A DNA stretch of 64,000 bases from the NCBI RefSeq assembly GCF_011947265.1, contig NZ_JAATHD010000003.1, forward strand, positions 434,001-498,000. Reading direction: 5' to 3'. The notes under the pieces are model-generated. The model was given only the letters and a program-made list of their open reading frames with translations. It searched no databases and was not told where the DNA came from. Below are positions 10,106 through 18,684 of this stretch, in pieces. Made by a program: the position numbers and the translations under genes. Origin of the DNA: Paenibacillus sp. HB172176. GTDB lineage: Bacteria > Bacillota > Bacilli > Paenibacillales > Paenibacillaceae. The first letter of the stretch is position 1. Every line of letters starts with the position of its first letter.

Positions 10106-10525
10106 ATGGCTCTGAAGGGGGATACGAATACCGCTTATGTTCGCAAGTCTTACATGAAAGCGGATTTGCAGGGATGGGATGGCGTTGCTGTCGATCAAGC
10201 CGGATTGTACTTCTATAACAGCACTGTAGTAGACGCTACGTATGTGCGCGTACGCGGACTTGCCGACGACACCTGGACGGAGACCGGACTCACCTGGAAC
10301 AACCAGCCGAGCGAATCTTTATGGAGCCATGTCGGGGACGTTTCGATGTCGGAAGCCGGCTGGTATACGCTGGATGTGACGTCCTATGTGAATGAGCAAT
10401 TGTCTGCTGAAGACCGGGCGGTATCTTTGGTCCTTGTTGCCTCCAGCAATACGGTGAGCCCGTTTATCAGTCTGGCTTCCAACAAGCATGCAACCTTGTT
10501 TCCGTGCTTGATACTGGAGGAATAG
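10106..10525 (+). pseudogene. Fragment of a DNRLRE/CBM96-type carbohydrate-binding module
   Basis: An open frame of 139 codons resembles a DNRLRE-type module. RKSYMKADL matches the usual NRKSYLKFDL, followed by AGLYFY, the characteristic ADDTWTETGLTWNNQPS, and GWYTLDVTSYVNEQL. These modules occur in large secreted enzymes or surface proteins, where they begin about 30 residues earlier and follow a signal peptide or catalytic domain. Here the first strands, the signal peptide and any ribosome binding site are missing, and the frame emerges from the Fur-box region. It is most simply a remnant of a larger gene. It ends just before palindrome copy B. Confidence 0.6.
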
Positions 10526-10544
10526 AATAGTAAGGCTAGCTTAA

Positions 10545-10593
10545 AAAAATAGGCTTCTCGCCAGTTCAGATTGAACTTTGTGAGAAGCCTATT
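10545..10593. terminator. Bidirectional terminator, copy B of a duplicated palindrome
   Basis: An 11-bp outer stem (10549-10559 with 10582-10592) and the inner palindrome AGTTC/GAACT. It shares the core AGGCTTCTC...AGTTCAG.(T)TGAACTTTGTGAGAAGCCT with copy A at 5987-6035, differing at few bases. The two copies bracket the iron island. Confidence 0.82.
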
Positions 10594-10678
10594 CTATAAG
10601 CTATCGCTATTGTCGGCATCGAGCGTTTCGAGTTTTTGCAAAATCAGATCCAATATGTTAATCGGAACGGCGTTACCT

Positions 10679-10924
10679 TTAGCCGGCAATCTTCTTCTTG
10701 GCCGATTTGGGAGTAGCGGAAGCATGCTCCCCGCAATCATTAGCAGGCTCACTGCCCCATTGATTGCATTTCTCAAAACAAGGGCAATTACGATAGTCCG
10801 TAAGAGCGTCATCGAGCAATCGGCTTGCGTCCAATACGATAGGATCGGTAAACGATTGAAACTCTGTATAGGCAAGCTCCATCTCGGTCCGAAGCTCTTC
10901 AATATTCACTCTGCAGGTGCACAT
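10679..10924 (-). CDS. Spo0E-like aspartyl-phosphate phosphatase family protein
   Basis: An 81-residue protein. The segment VNIEELRTEMELAY, then DPIVLDASRLLDDALTDYR, matches the two-helix layout of Spo0E-family phosphatases, which remove phosphate from Spo0A and delay sporulation. The signature usually written SQELD is SRLLD here, so activity is uncertain. A Cys-rich stretch (NCPCFEKC) and a basic C-terminus follow. ATG 10924 is chosen because GAGGG stands seven bases before it; longer starts at 10960 and 10969 lack a site. It may act on a different response regulator or have lost catalysis. Confidence 0.6.
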   Translation of the reverse strand: MCTCRVNIEELRTEMELAYTEFQSFTDPIVLDASRLLDDALTDYRNCPCFEKCNQWGSEPANDCGEHASATPKSAKKKIAG

Positions 10925-11039
10925 GCTGCATCCCTCGATTCTGTTCGCTAATAGAGTCATGGTTGACACTTATCTACATTTTACAGGTAATATGAAAAAA
11001 TGTCGATATCTGTAACGATGATTTGCGACCAAATGCCAG

Positions 11040-11070
11040 AGCCCGCCTCCATGAATGGAGGCGGGCTTTT
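11040..11070. terminator. Strong hairpin with a short T tail
   Basis: A perfect 13-bp GC-rich stem (11040-11052 with 11055-11067) and a two-base loop, followed by TTTT on the plus strand. Both neighbouring genes read on the minus strand, where no T tract follows, so it could end the upstream gene weakly or serve an unrecognised plus-strand transcript. Confidence 0.55.
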
Positions 11071-11117
11071 CAGCATTCCGGCATGCGGCGACATCAAATC
11101 GAATACGGCAGCGTCCA

Positions 11118-11384
11118 TTAACGAATATGCTTCCTTGCTTTTATCAATTCCCCAATATAATAATCAAGATTTCGCTGAGCCGTCAACAGTTGATGATGAT
11201 GGGTATGCTGCGATCTTTGATTGATCGGATTTTCCAAGTCTTCCAGAGCAAGTCCCGCGGCAAGCGCGGCTAACCCGTCTCCGATGGTCGCAATCGTTGC
11301 TCCGATAAAGGCCAGCCTGGCTATCTGGATTTCGCTGTATGCGGAAAGTTGGTCGAGCTCGTCATCGTTGCCGCTATCGCTCAT
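11118..11384 (-). CDS. Small hypothetical protein with one hydrophobic segment
   Basis: An 88-residue protein not recognised as a named family. An acidic N-terminus (SDSGNDDELDQL) is followed by an Ala/Gly/Leu-rich hydrophobic stretch (ARLAFIGATIATIGDGLAAL and onward) and a polar tail with QRNLDYYIGELIKARKHIR, which looks helical. ATG 11384 is preceded by GAAAGGGGAATGGGA and is preferred to upstream in-frame starts. It may be a small membrane-associated protein of the spore-former core set, but no function can be assigned. Confidence 0.5.
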   Translation of the reverse strand: MSDSGNDDELDQLSAYSEIQIARLAFIGATIATIGDGLAALAAGLALEDLENPINQRSQHTHHHQLLTAQRNLDYYIGELIKARKHIR

Positions 11385-11580
11385 TCCCATTCCCCTTTCT
11401 CCTCGGCGGAAAGGCTCACATGGCATTATATGCTGCTGGGCGTTGAATGTGAGTGATCATAGCTGCGCTCCGCCCTCTGCGCACATGCTCATCGGTCATT
11501 CATCCTGAGACGATATTCCGCCCAATAATCGGATCTATTAACGGCAAGCAGAGGAGCCAGGAAGCAGGCGGGCCGAGTAA

Positions 11581-12504
11581 TCAGCCCAACATATTTTTGA
11601 TCACGAGCCATAGATGAGAGGGCTTCTCTGCGAGTCTTCTCGTATAGTAGGGATACCACATCGTGCCGTAAGGGACATAGCAGCGAATGCGATAGCCCTC
11701 TTCGGCAAGCTTCTGCTGCTCTTTCATTCGCAAACCATAGAGCATCTGAAATTCGAATGCGGATTTATTGATGTCATGCTCTGTCGCGTATTGCTTCACT
11801 GAGCGGATGACAGCATCATCATGCGTGGCCACGGCCACGTACGCGCCTTGCTCCAAATGCATGCGAATCAATGCATTAAAGTTTTTCAGAATGGCGGATT
11901 GTGATTGATAAGCGATTGCGGCCGGTTCATTGTAAGCGCCTTTGACCAGCCGCAAGGAAATGCCGTCCCTCAAGCATTGCTCGACATCCTCCCTGGAACG
12001 ATGCAGGTAAGCCTGGATTACGGTTCCGACATTGCGGAAACCGTCGTTATGAAGTTTGCGGACGATGGACAAGGTGGCGTCAGTGACCAGAGAATTCTCC
12101 ATGTCCAGGCATACGAATTGTTGGGAGGCCGCCGCTTGCTTCACGACAGCGAGAATATGATGATAGCAAGCCTCGGGGTCCAGCAACAGCCCCAATTGGG
12201 TAGGCTTCATGGATAGATGGGATGGAATCCCTTCAATGTCCATCTCTTTTGACAGCTGTACATATTCCTCTCTGCATGGCGGGGCGTCTTCGATATGAAC
12301 AATGGTTTCTCCCAGATGGTCTATCGCCGCAAGTATGCCTTGATGATCGAGCTCGCGAATACGAGGCCACAGCGCTTCTCTTGTCTCGCTTGCGACGAAA
12401 CGCAGCGCGAGCCTCCTTCCGCGCCTTAGCATGAAGCCGCGTACAGGAGCGCTGCTCGCTGCGGAGAGCATCAAACGGCGATAGGCATTGCTTCCATAGC
12501 TCAT
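11581..12504 (-). CDS. putB: Proline dehydrogenase
   Basis: A 307-residue single-domain FAD proline dehydrogenase of usual length for Gram-positive bacteria. Conserved elements are FVCLDMENS, the flavin-binding SLRLVKGAYNEP, ATHDD, EFQMLYG, and the C-terminal YVPYG...WYPYYTRRLAEKP active-site segment whose arginines hold the proline carboxylate. It oxidises L-proline to pyrroline-5-carboxylate, the first step of proline catabolism. AAAGGAGG stands before the ATG. The partner P5C dehydrogenase is not in the window. It is transcribed alone; the hairpin upstream separates it from the YjcZ gene. Confidence 0.93.
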   Translation of the reverse strand: MSYGSNAYRRLMLSAASSAPVRGFMLRRGRRLALRFVASETREALWPRIRELDHQGILAAIDHLGETIVHIEDAPPCREEYVQLSKEMDIEGIPSHLSMKPTQLGLLLDPEACYHHILAVVKQAAASQQFVCLDMENSLVTDATLSIVRKLHNDGFRNVGTVIQAYLHRSREDVEQCLRDGISLRLVKGAYNEPAAIAYQSQSAILKNFNALIRMHLEQGAYVAVATHDDAVIRSVKQYATEHDINKSAFEFQMLYGLRMKEQQKLAEEGYRIRCYVPYGTMWYPYYTRRLAEKPSHLWLVIKNMLG

Positions 12505-12595
12505 CCTTTGAGAGCCTCCTTTACAATCGTGTTTATGTATCTTACGCCGTCAAACCCATGCTTTATGCTTGCAGTTTGACTCGCTGTCATGCGAA

Positions 12596-12622
12596 GAAAG
12601 ACCTGCCGGGGGCAGGTCTTTC
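12596..12622 (-). terminator. Terminator behind the first YjcZ gene
   Basis: A perfect 12-bp stem GAAAGACCTGCC/GGCAGGTCTTTC with a three-base loop. It lies about 60 bases downstream of the minus-strand YjcZ gene and upstream of proline dehydrogenase. Confidence 0.75.
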
Positions 12623-12682
12623 GCTCTCGAATAAGGGGCCGAGTCAAGTCTGCATGCATGGAGGAGACATGTCAGATCCTTC

Positions 12683-12796
12683 TTAGCACCATTTGCCGCC
12701 GTAGCCGCCGAAGCTACAAGCGATAATCACCAGCAGAATAAAGAGAACCAGGATTGAACCTGTGTTTGTGAAAGCACCACCAACGCAACCGGACAT
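12683..12796 (-). CDS. YjcZ-family sporulation micro-protein (37 aa)
   Basis: A 37-residue peptide. The pattern GGAFTNTGSILVLFILLVII followed by a short Gly/Tyr-rich tail (CSFGGYGGKWC) is characteristic of YjcZ-family proteins of Bacillales, which are tiny membrane peptides found in spores. The ribosome binding site AAGGAGGTG stands nine bases before the ATG. It is transcribed divergently from a second copy at 13091. Function of the family is not established. Confidence 0.85.
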   Translation of the reverse strand: MSGCVGGAFTNTGSILVLFILLVIIACSFGGYGGKWC

Positions 12797-13024
12797 TGTT
12801 ACATGCACCTCCTTACGTTTTGAGTACTCTGTAGGTTATGCGCCTTTGCCTCTCAATGATTGGGTGATTGTTCCTATGGCAGATGAACTTAGGCGGATGA
12901 GCCGCTTTCTCCTGCAATTGCGGAAGGGCGGCGGACAACCGTACAAAAATTTGCCGATTAACGCCGCGACGGGCTGCGCATGGTGAGGGCTTTCGCGAAA
13001 AATGTGCAAACGCACATATTTCCG

Positions 13025-13061
13025 CATAGCCTATACAATTTGGGGAGATAGACATAGGATA
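13025..13061 (+). promoter_or_regulatory. Possible mother-cell sigma-factor promoter for the second YjcZ gene
   Basis: Two sequences of the form CATANNNTA occur at 13025-13033 (CATAGCCTA) and 13053-13061 (CATAGGATA); the latter has AC 16 bases upstream at 13035-13036, as in sigma-K promoters. This fits a sporulation gene, but the motif is short and could be chance. Confidence 0.35.
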
Positions 13062-13090
13062 CTGTACATTAACAAAAAGGAGATGACAAA

Positions 13091-13246
13091 ATGAACTACG
13101 CAGCAAACGTATCTGGCGGTGCAAACTCTCACTATCCGGTGGCAGGCGCTTCTTGCAATCCTGTAGGCGGAGCCTTCACCAGCACTGGCAGCATCCTGGT
13201 ACTCTTCATCCTTCTCGTTATCATCACTCGCGCTTGCCTGTACTAA
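13091..13246 (+). CDS. YjcZ-family sporulation micro-protein (51 aa)
   Basis: A 51-residue peptide with an N-terminal extension (MNYAANVSGGANSHYPVAG), then the YjcZ core GGAFTSTGSILVLFILLVII and a short tail TRACLY. It shares 18 of 20 core residues with the divergent copy at 12683-12796, so the two are paralogues. AAAAAGGAGATG precedes the ATG. Predicted single transmembrane segment; probably expressed late in sporulation. Confidence 0.85.
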   Translation: MNYAANVSGGANSHYPVAGASCNPVGGAFTSTGSILVLFILLVIITRACLY

Positions 13247-13322
13247 TCATCACGCTTTCGTTCATTCATCTGCGCTAATCGCGTATCCGCTACTCTAAAA
13301 TAATAGGATGATTTCACGTAAG

Positions 13323-13357
13323 AAGACCCCTGTGCGATTATTCGCTCAGGGGTTCTC
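13323..13357 (+). terminator. Terminator of the second YjcZ gene
   Basis: Stem ACCCCTG-T-GCG paired with CGC-T-CAGGGGT around a six-base loop, followed by TCTCCTT. It also stands at the end of the convergent RidA gene. Confidence 0.7.
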
Positions 13358-13396
13358 CTTGTTCATCGCATGCCGGCTTCGTGCAAAGCCGCAAGA

Positions 13397-13861
13397 TTAA
13401 TCGCGAATTTCGGCAATGAGCTCGATCTCGACCGGCGTGTGGAACGGCAAATCGCTGACGCCGATCGCGGAGCGGGCGTGACGGCCATTCTCGCCGAAGA
13501 CGGAGATCAGAAGCTCGGACGCTCCGTTCATCACATACGGTTGATCGCCAAAGCCGGGCGCGCTGTTCACAAACCCCAGAATCTTCACAATCTTGATGAC
13601 CCGATCCAAGCTGCCAAGATAGCCTTGCATGGCGGCAAGCAGGTTAATGACGACCTGTCGCGCGGCTGCCTGGCCTTGCTCGATCGTAAGCTCGCCGCCG
13701 ATCTTGCCTTCATGCATCAGCTTGCCGTCGATACGGCAGTCAAAGCCGGAGGTGTAGATGAGATTGCCGGTTTGATTCACCGGAATATAGGCGAATTTGG
13801 GTTCTGTCGGTTGCGGCAGCATGATTCCAAGCTCCGCAAGCCTCCGTTCAATGGTTGACAT
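13397..13861 (-). CDS. RidA/YjgF-family enamine/imine deaminase
   Basis: A 154-residue protein of the YjgF/RidA superfamily (TGNLIYTSGFDCR, GQAAARQVVINLLAAMQ, and the C-terminal HTPVEIELIAEIRD). The usual catalytic Arg of RidA lies in a segment ending RSAIGVSDLP. These cytoplasmic trimers hydrolyse reactive 2-aminoacrylate and similar imines released by PLP enzymes. It is the last gene of a three-gene unit with a DSD1/D-threonine-aldolase-like PLP enzyme and a YheO-type regulator, which suggests it cleans up the PLP enzyme's imine product. The YabJ-like long form (154 residues) is common in Bacillales. Confidence 0.87.
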   Translation of the reverse strand: MSTIERRLAELGIMLPQPTEPKFAYIPVNQTGNLIYTSGFDCRIDGKLMHEGKIGGELTIEQGQAAARQVVINLLAAMQGYLGSLDRVIKIVKILGFVNSAPGFGDQPYVMNGASELLISVFGENGRHARSAIGVSDLPFHTPVEIELIAEIRD

Positions 13862-13892
13862 AGTTGTGTGTGCTCCTCTCGTTCAGTATGAT

Positions 13893-15014
13893 CTAGTCCA
13901 GCAAGCCTCTAGCCGCAATCTTGATTTTCTTCAGCTCCCCGTCTGCATTCTCCAAGTAGATGCTGTTATGGAGATTCACGGTGCTGCAAATATGATTCGG
14001 AATAATCGAGATGATGTCTCCGATGCGGTAGTCGCTGTCCGGATCGACAAGGATGACGCCATGCTCCTCGCTCATGCGATCGAATACGGCAGCGTCGTCG
14101 CCGACAATATGGCCGAAGCCCTTCAAGTGCAGCGGAGGCTTGCCCGGTTGCACATCCGTCGCGAAGGTCTTGCTGCCTCCGTCGATGACAATTCGATCCG
14201 GAGCGGGTCTGCTGACCACGGTCGCCCAGATCGTCCCGGCGCAATCCTCCAGATGGCAGAGACCGAATGCGGCTTGCATGCGATCCTGGTAAATATAGGT
14301 GCCCGGCCGAACCTCCGTGATGCCTTCGATTTCCGCCGCATAAAGCGCTGTGGGAGATGAACCGACGCTCACCTCCGCGATAGGAATGCCTGCGTCCCGA
14401 ATAGCCGCTGCGGTCTGGGCCATGATACGTCCCTCTTCATGGCCGGCAGCGCGAAGCTCCATGGTTGCGGCTCCTTTCAGCATGGCGCCGCGATAGGTGA
14501 ACAAGCCGGTCAGATGAATGCCCGGAAGGCTATGTATCCATTCAGCGAGCTTGACGGCATCGGAAGGCGTGACACCCGTTCGAGCCATGCCGGAATCAAT
14601 CTCGAGCCTCGCCTCGAAGGAAATGCCCTCCCTGACGGCAATCTCCGACATGCGGCTTGCGCCGTCCTTGCTGTCAACGCCAAGAATGAGCCGAATGCCA
14701 GCCTGCAGCAAGCGGGCCGCGCGTTCGAGCTTGGAATAAGCAACAATCGGATAAGCAACGAAGATATCTCGAATGCCTCCAGCGGCCATCACCTCCGCTT
14801 CCGCGATTTTCGCGACGGTAATGCCGTCCGCTCCCTCATCGATTTGCAGTTGCGCCATTTCGGGCAGCTTATGCGTTTTCGTATGCGGACGAAGCTTCGC
14901 AGAGGTGCGAACGACGGCTTCGGCCATCGCTGCCACATTGGCATGCAGTTGCTCCTCGCGAATGACGAGGCAAGGCGTTTCGAATAAGGGTTTTACATCA
15001 AGCGACGGTTTCAT
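13893..15014 (-). CDS. D-threonine aldolase / D-serine dehydratase-like (DSD1) PLP enzyme
   Basis: A 373-residue fold-type III PLP enzyme. RPHTKTHK near residue 42 holds the PLP lysine (K46). The barrel then shows LEIDSGMARTG and SVGSSPT, and near the C-terminus the metal-ligand pair typical of DSD1 proteins appears in IIPNHICSTVNLHN (His and Cys). Known members cleave D-threonine to glycine and acetaldehyde or deaminate D-serine, with a divalent metal. AAGGAGG stands before the ATG. The start overlaps the regulator stop by four bases (ATGA), giving translational coupling, and RidA follows after 31 bases. Reaction class is secure; aldolase and dehydratase cannot be told apart by eye. Confidence 0.85.
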   Translation of the reverse strand: MKPSLDVKPLFETPCLVIREEQLHANVAAMAEAVVRTSAKLRPHTKTHKLPEMAQLQIDEGADGITVAKIAEAEVMAAGGIRDIFVAYPIVAYSKLERAARLLQAGIRLILGVDSKDGASRMSEIAVREGISFEARLEIDSGMARTGVTPSDAVKLAEWIHSLPGIHLTGLFTYRGAMLKGAATMELRAAGHEEGRIMAQTAAAIRDAGIPIAEVSVGSSPTALYAAEIEGITEVRPGTYIYQDRMQAAFGLCHLEDCAGTIWATVVSRPAPDRIVIDGGSKTFATDVQPGKPPLHLKGFGHIVGDDAAVFDRMSEEHGVILVDPDSDYRIGDIISIIPNHICSTVNLHNSIYLENADGELKKIKIAARGLLD

Positions 15015-15673
15015 GTATCGGTTCCTCCTTCAGAATGGTGCGATGCTTTCGATTCCTCGAGATAGCTGTACAAGGTGTATTTGGAAATGCCAAGATAAGC
15101 GCAAACTTTCTCTCCGGACTTCTTGATAAGGAAGGCCCCTTTCAGATCGAGCGTTTGGAGGAAGCGAATCTTGTCTTCCTTGTTCATATGGACAAGCGGC
15201 TTGCCGATTGCATCCTGAGCCTCCTGTATGAGTGTGTCGAGAAGATCATTCACATTGCTGACGAATGATTCTTTCACCCCCTGCAAGCTCGTTCCGGTCA
15301 GCGACTGCAAGGTGCGTTCCGCGACCATGAGATCAGAAATGTCGAAATTGATGCAAACGGCACCGATAATCTCACTGCGCGCATTCTTCACATACATCGA
15401 GGTGGATCGCAGGATGCGGCCGTCGGCGGTCTGGGTGATGTAATTATGGCGGTTGTCGCCCTCCGAGGTGCCGCGCATAATTTCGAGACCTAGATTCGTT
15501 CCCGGATCGCCTGCCTTGCGTCCCGTAACATGACCGTTCTCGATAATGGTAATGGTGCTGTCGTAAGGTTTGGACCAATCATGGACCACGACCTCGCATT
15601 TTTCGCCGAACTGGGCGGCAATGCCTTTGGCAAGCTCCGACAGGAACAGAAACTCTTGTGCGATAGACTCCAT
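15011..15673 (-). CDS. YheO/DauR-type PAS-HTH transcription regulator
   Basis: A 220-residue regulator. The N-terminal two thirds form a YheO-like PAS domain (EVVVHDWSKPYDSTITIIENG, then IIGAVCINFDIS), and the C-terminus is a short helix-turn-helix of the type found in DauR (GAFLIKKSGEKVCAYLGIS then TLYSYL). DauR controls D-arginine catabolism in Pseudomonas. ATG 15673 has AGAAGGGAG eight bases upstream and is preferred over the ATG at 15724. As first gene of the D-amino-acid-type operon it probably senses a D-amino acid and controls its own operon. Confidence 0.85.
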   Translation of the reverse strand: MESIAQEFLFLSELAKGIAAQFGEKCEVVVHDWSKPYDSTITIIENGHVTGRKAGDPGTNLGLEIMRGTSEGDNRHNYITQTADGRILRSTSMYVKNARSEIIGAVCINFDISDLMVAERTLQSLTGTSLQGVKESFVSNVNDLLDTLIQEAQDAIGKPLVHMNKEDKIRFLQTLDLKGAFLIKKSGEKVCAYLGISKYTLYSYLEESKASHHSEGGTDT

Positions 15674-15913
15674 TTCGTACTCCCTTCTGTCTGGAATGGA
15701 ACGGCAGATGATCATAGGGTACATCTATTATGGTTATAAATCAAACAAAATTTCTGTTTGTCAGAAAAAAAGTGTGGAAGATAATGCGCGGTGATTTGAT
15801 TGCCGCAGCATGTCTAATCCTGTCGCTTCATGGATAAAATAATCCAGAAGAGGCAATCTCTAATGGAATGCAGCTTCGCCAACCAACAACAGATCAGAAA
15901 GGTGGAACATTCC

Positions 15914-16606
15914 ATGCTATTCAAAAAAATGCGTCTATTCGCAATTGCTGTCGCTGTAGCCGCATCTGCGGCGTCCTGGTCCGCTCACAGCGCAAACGCA
16001 AGCTCGTCCCAGACCGAAATGCTTCAAGAAGAGCCGAATCTGCAGGATGGCGGTTCCCATAAACATCATCGCAGAGAAATGTCACGTGAGCAGTTCGAGG
16101 CGTACCGGATGCAAAAGCTGCAAGAAATGGCTGCTTACTTCGGCATCGAGACGGAGGGGAAATCCGCGGAAGAGCTGAAGAGAGAACTTATGACGGCGAA
16201 GGCCGAAAACAAGGAAAAATGGGAGGCTTATAAAGCCGAGCATAAAGCCGAGCGATTAGAGCAACTGCAAAGAGTTGCGAAGGAGCATGGCATCGAGACA
16301 GAAGGCAAAAATGAAGAGCAATTGGTGAAGGAACTCCGCAAGCAGCATAAAAGCAAGCAGAGCAGCAACTGGAAGGATGGAGCAAAGGAAGAAGCGAAGG
16401 AAAAACGCAAAGAGGGCAAAGGACGCATGGAAATGCAGGAGGAGGAAACACCCTCAAGTTCGCCTGCGCCGACAATGACGCCGACCATGGCTCCAACCGC
16501 AGCGCCGACGGCAGCACCGACCGCTGCGCCAACGGCAGCTCCCAAGCCGGCTCCTAAGCCGGCTCCGACGGCAGCGCCTACGAAGGCTCCAGGCAAAAAG
16601 AAATAA
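15914..16606 (+). CDS. Secreted charged protein with two internal repeats and a Pro/Ala/Thr tail
   Basis: A 230-residue exported protein of unknown function. It starts with a signal peptide (LFAIAVAVAASAASWSAHSANA). Two copies of a 20-residue helical repeat follow (MAAYFGIETEGKSAEELKRE and VAKEHGIETEGKNEEQLVKE), separated by a very charged, Lys/Glu-rich stretch. The last 50 residues repeat PTAAPTAAP and PKPAPKPAP before a KKK end, like wall-spanning or low-complexity surface tails. ATG 15914 has AAAGGTGG before it; the longer frame from 15830 has no site. No anchoring motif (LPXTG) is present. It may be a periplasm/wall protein; nothing in context assigns a role. Confidence 0.65.
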   Translation: MLFKKMRLFAIAVAVAASAASWSAHSANASSSQTEMLQEEPNLQDGGSHKHHRREMSREQFEAYRMQKLQEMAAYFGIETEGKSAEELKRELMTAKAENKEKWEAYKAEHKAERLEQLQRVAKEHGIETEGKNEEQLVKELRKQHKSKQSSNWKDGAKEEAKEKRKEGKGRMEMQEEETPSSSPAPTMTPTMAPTAAPTAAPTAAPTAAPKPAPKPAPTAAPTKAPGKKK

Positions 16607-16639
16607 GGAAGCTGCATTTTACGAAATCGCGGCGCCAAG

Positions 16640-16684
16640 AAGGCATGGAATCGATTGTCGCGGAAGCGGTCGTTTCCATGCCTT
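16640..16684. terminator. Hairpin between convergent genes
   Basis: An 11-bp perfect stem (AAGGCATGGAA, 16640-16650, with 16674-16684) and a 23-base loop between the secreted protein and the convergent lipoprotein gene. T tails are short, so it is probably a weak bidirectional terminator. Confidence 0.5.
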
Positions 16685-16709
16685 TCGTTATTTTGAAGCT
16701 TCGCTCCTT

Positions 16710-17402
16710 TTAAATCGTCCACTGAGAATGAACAATCGCGCTCACATACCAGCTTCCATCGACCTCTTCCAGCACCAGAATCAGGCTTTCCCAATCCATG
16801 CCTTCGTTCTTCGCGTCAAAGCCGTTGAAGTGATAATCGGCCACAAAGCTGCCGGGGAATACATCCTCGATATTCGGAATCGTATTGCCGGAGCCCTTGA
16901 TTTCATCCCAACCGATTTCATCGGCTTTCAAGAAATCCTGATCATAGACGAATTTCTGATAATAATTCTGGAAGGTCATCGAGATCGGTTCGCCGGAGCC
17001 GTCGAGCGTTCCCCACTCATAGACTTTGTCGTCGTCCCATCCGGGCAATGCGTCCTTCTGGAAGGAGACGGCTGTTGACGTGTCGATGGCGACATAGGGC
17101 GAGAACAAGATGCCCTTCTCCCCATGAATATAACGATTGAGCGTATCCAGGTCATTCTCGCTTAAAGCTGTCATTACCGCATTCGCAGCATCCCTTGGAT
17201 GCTCCGCCGTTGTGATTTCAGCAGCGGTTGGCGCAGGCGAATTTGTGGCTTCCGCAGGAGTTGCGCCGTTCGTTGCGGCAGGCTGAACGGTTGGCGAGTT
17301 CACATTATTCGTATTGTTATCCATCAAATTTCCACTGCTGCTCGTGCAGCCCGCCAGAAGCAGCAGCGCGAGGACGATGAAGATGCCATATCGTTTTGAC
17401 AT
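16710..17402 (-). CDS. Hypothetical lipoprotein
   Basis: A 230-residue lipoprotein with a signal peptide ending in LLAGC (Cys19), an Asn/Thr/Pro/Ala-rich linker to about residue 65, and a globular domain beginning ANAVMTALSENDLDTLNRYI. That opening, followed by GWDDDKVYEWGTLDGSGEPI and the end LVLEEVDGSWYVSAIVHSQW, resembles the NTF2-like small domains common in Bacillales lipoproteins, but I do not recognise a named family. GGGGGGG stands before the ATG. Single gene, convergent with the secreted protein. Confidence 0.7.
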   Translation of the reverse strand: MSKRYGIFIVLALLLLAGCTSSSGNLMDNNTNNVNSPTVQPAATNGATPAEATNSPAPTAAEITTAEHPRDAANAVMTALSENDLDTLNRYIHGEKGILFSPYVAIDTSTAVSFQKDALPGWDDDKVYEWGTLDGSGEPISMTFQNYYQKFVYDQDFLKADEIGWDEIKGSGNTIPNIEDVFPGSFVADYHFNGFDAKNEGMDWESLILVLEEVDGSWYVSAIVHSQWTI

Positions 17403-17536
17403 TATGATTTCCCCCCCGGTCTTTATAGTAGAAGCTTAATCTTCAGACGCAGAGAATGTGCGAAAAGGTTGCAGCATGCTTCGTTTCTTTATACTACCCG
17501 GAAAGGCGGCAAGGTAATCAAATGACAAATTGCGTA

Positions 17537-17565
17537 TTGAGCTTTGCGCGCTGTTCTGTTAGGAT
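17537..17565 (+). promoter_or_regulatory. Putative sigma-A promoter of the LacI/alpha-galactosidase operon
   Basis: TTGAGC (17537-17542) and TAGGAT (17560-17565) with a 17-base spacer, followed by a LacI-type palindrome before the start codon. The hexamers are imperfect, so confidence is moderate. Confidence 0.5.
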
Positions 17566-17573
17566 AGATTTGA

Positions 17574-18665
<1,092 letters not shown>

Positions 18666-18684
18666 TTTTGGGGAGGAATAAGCC

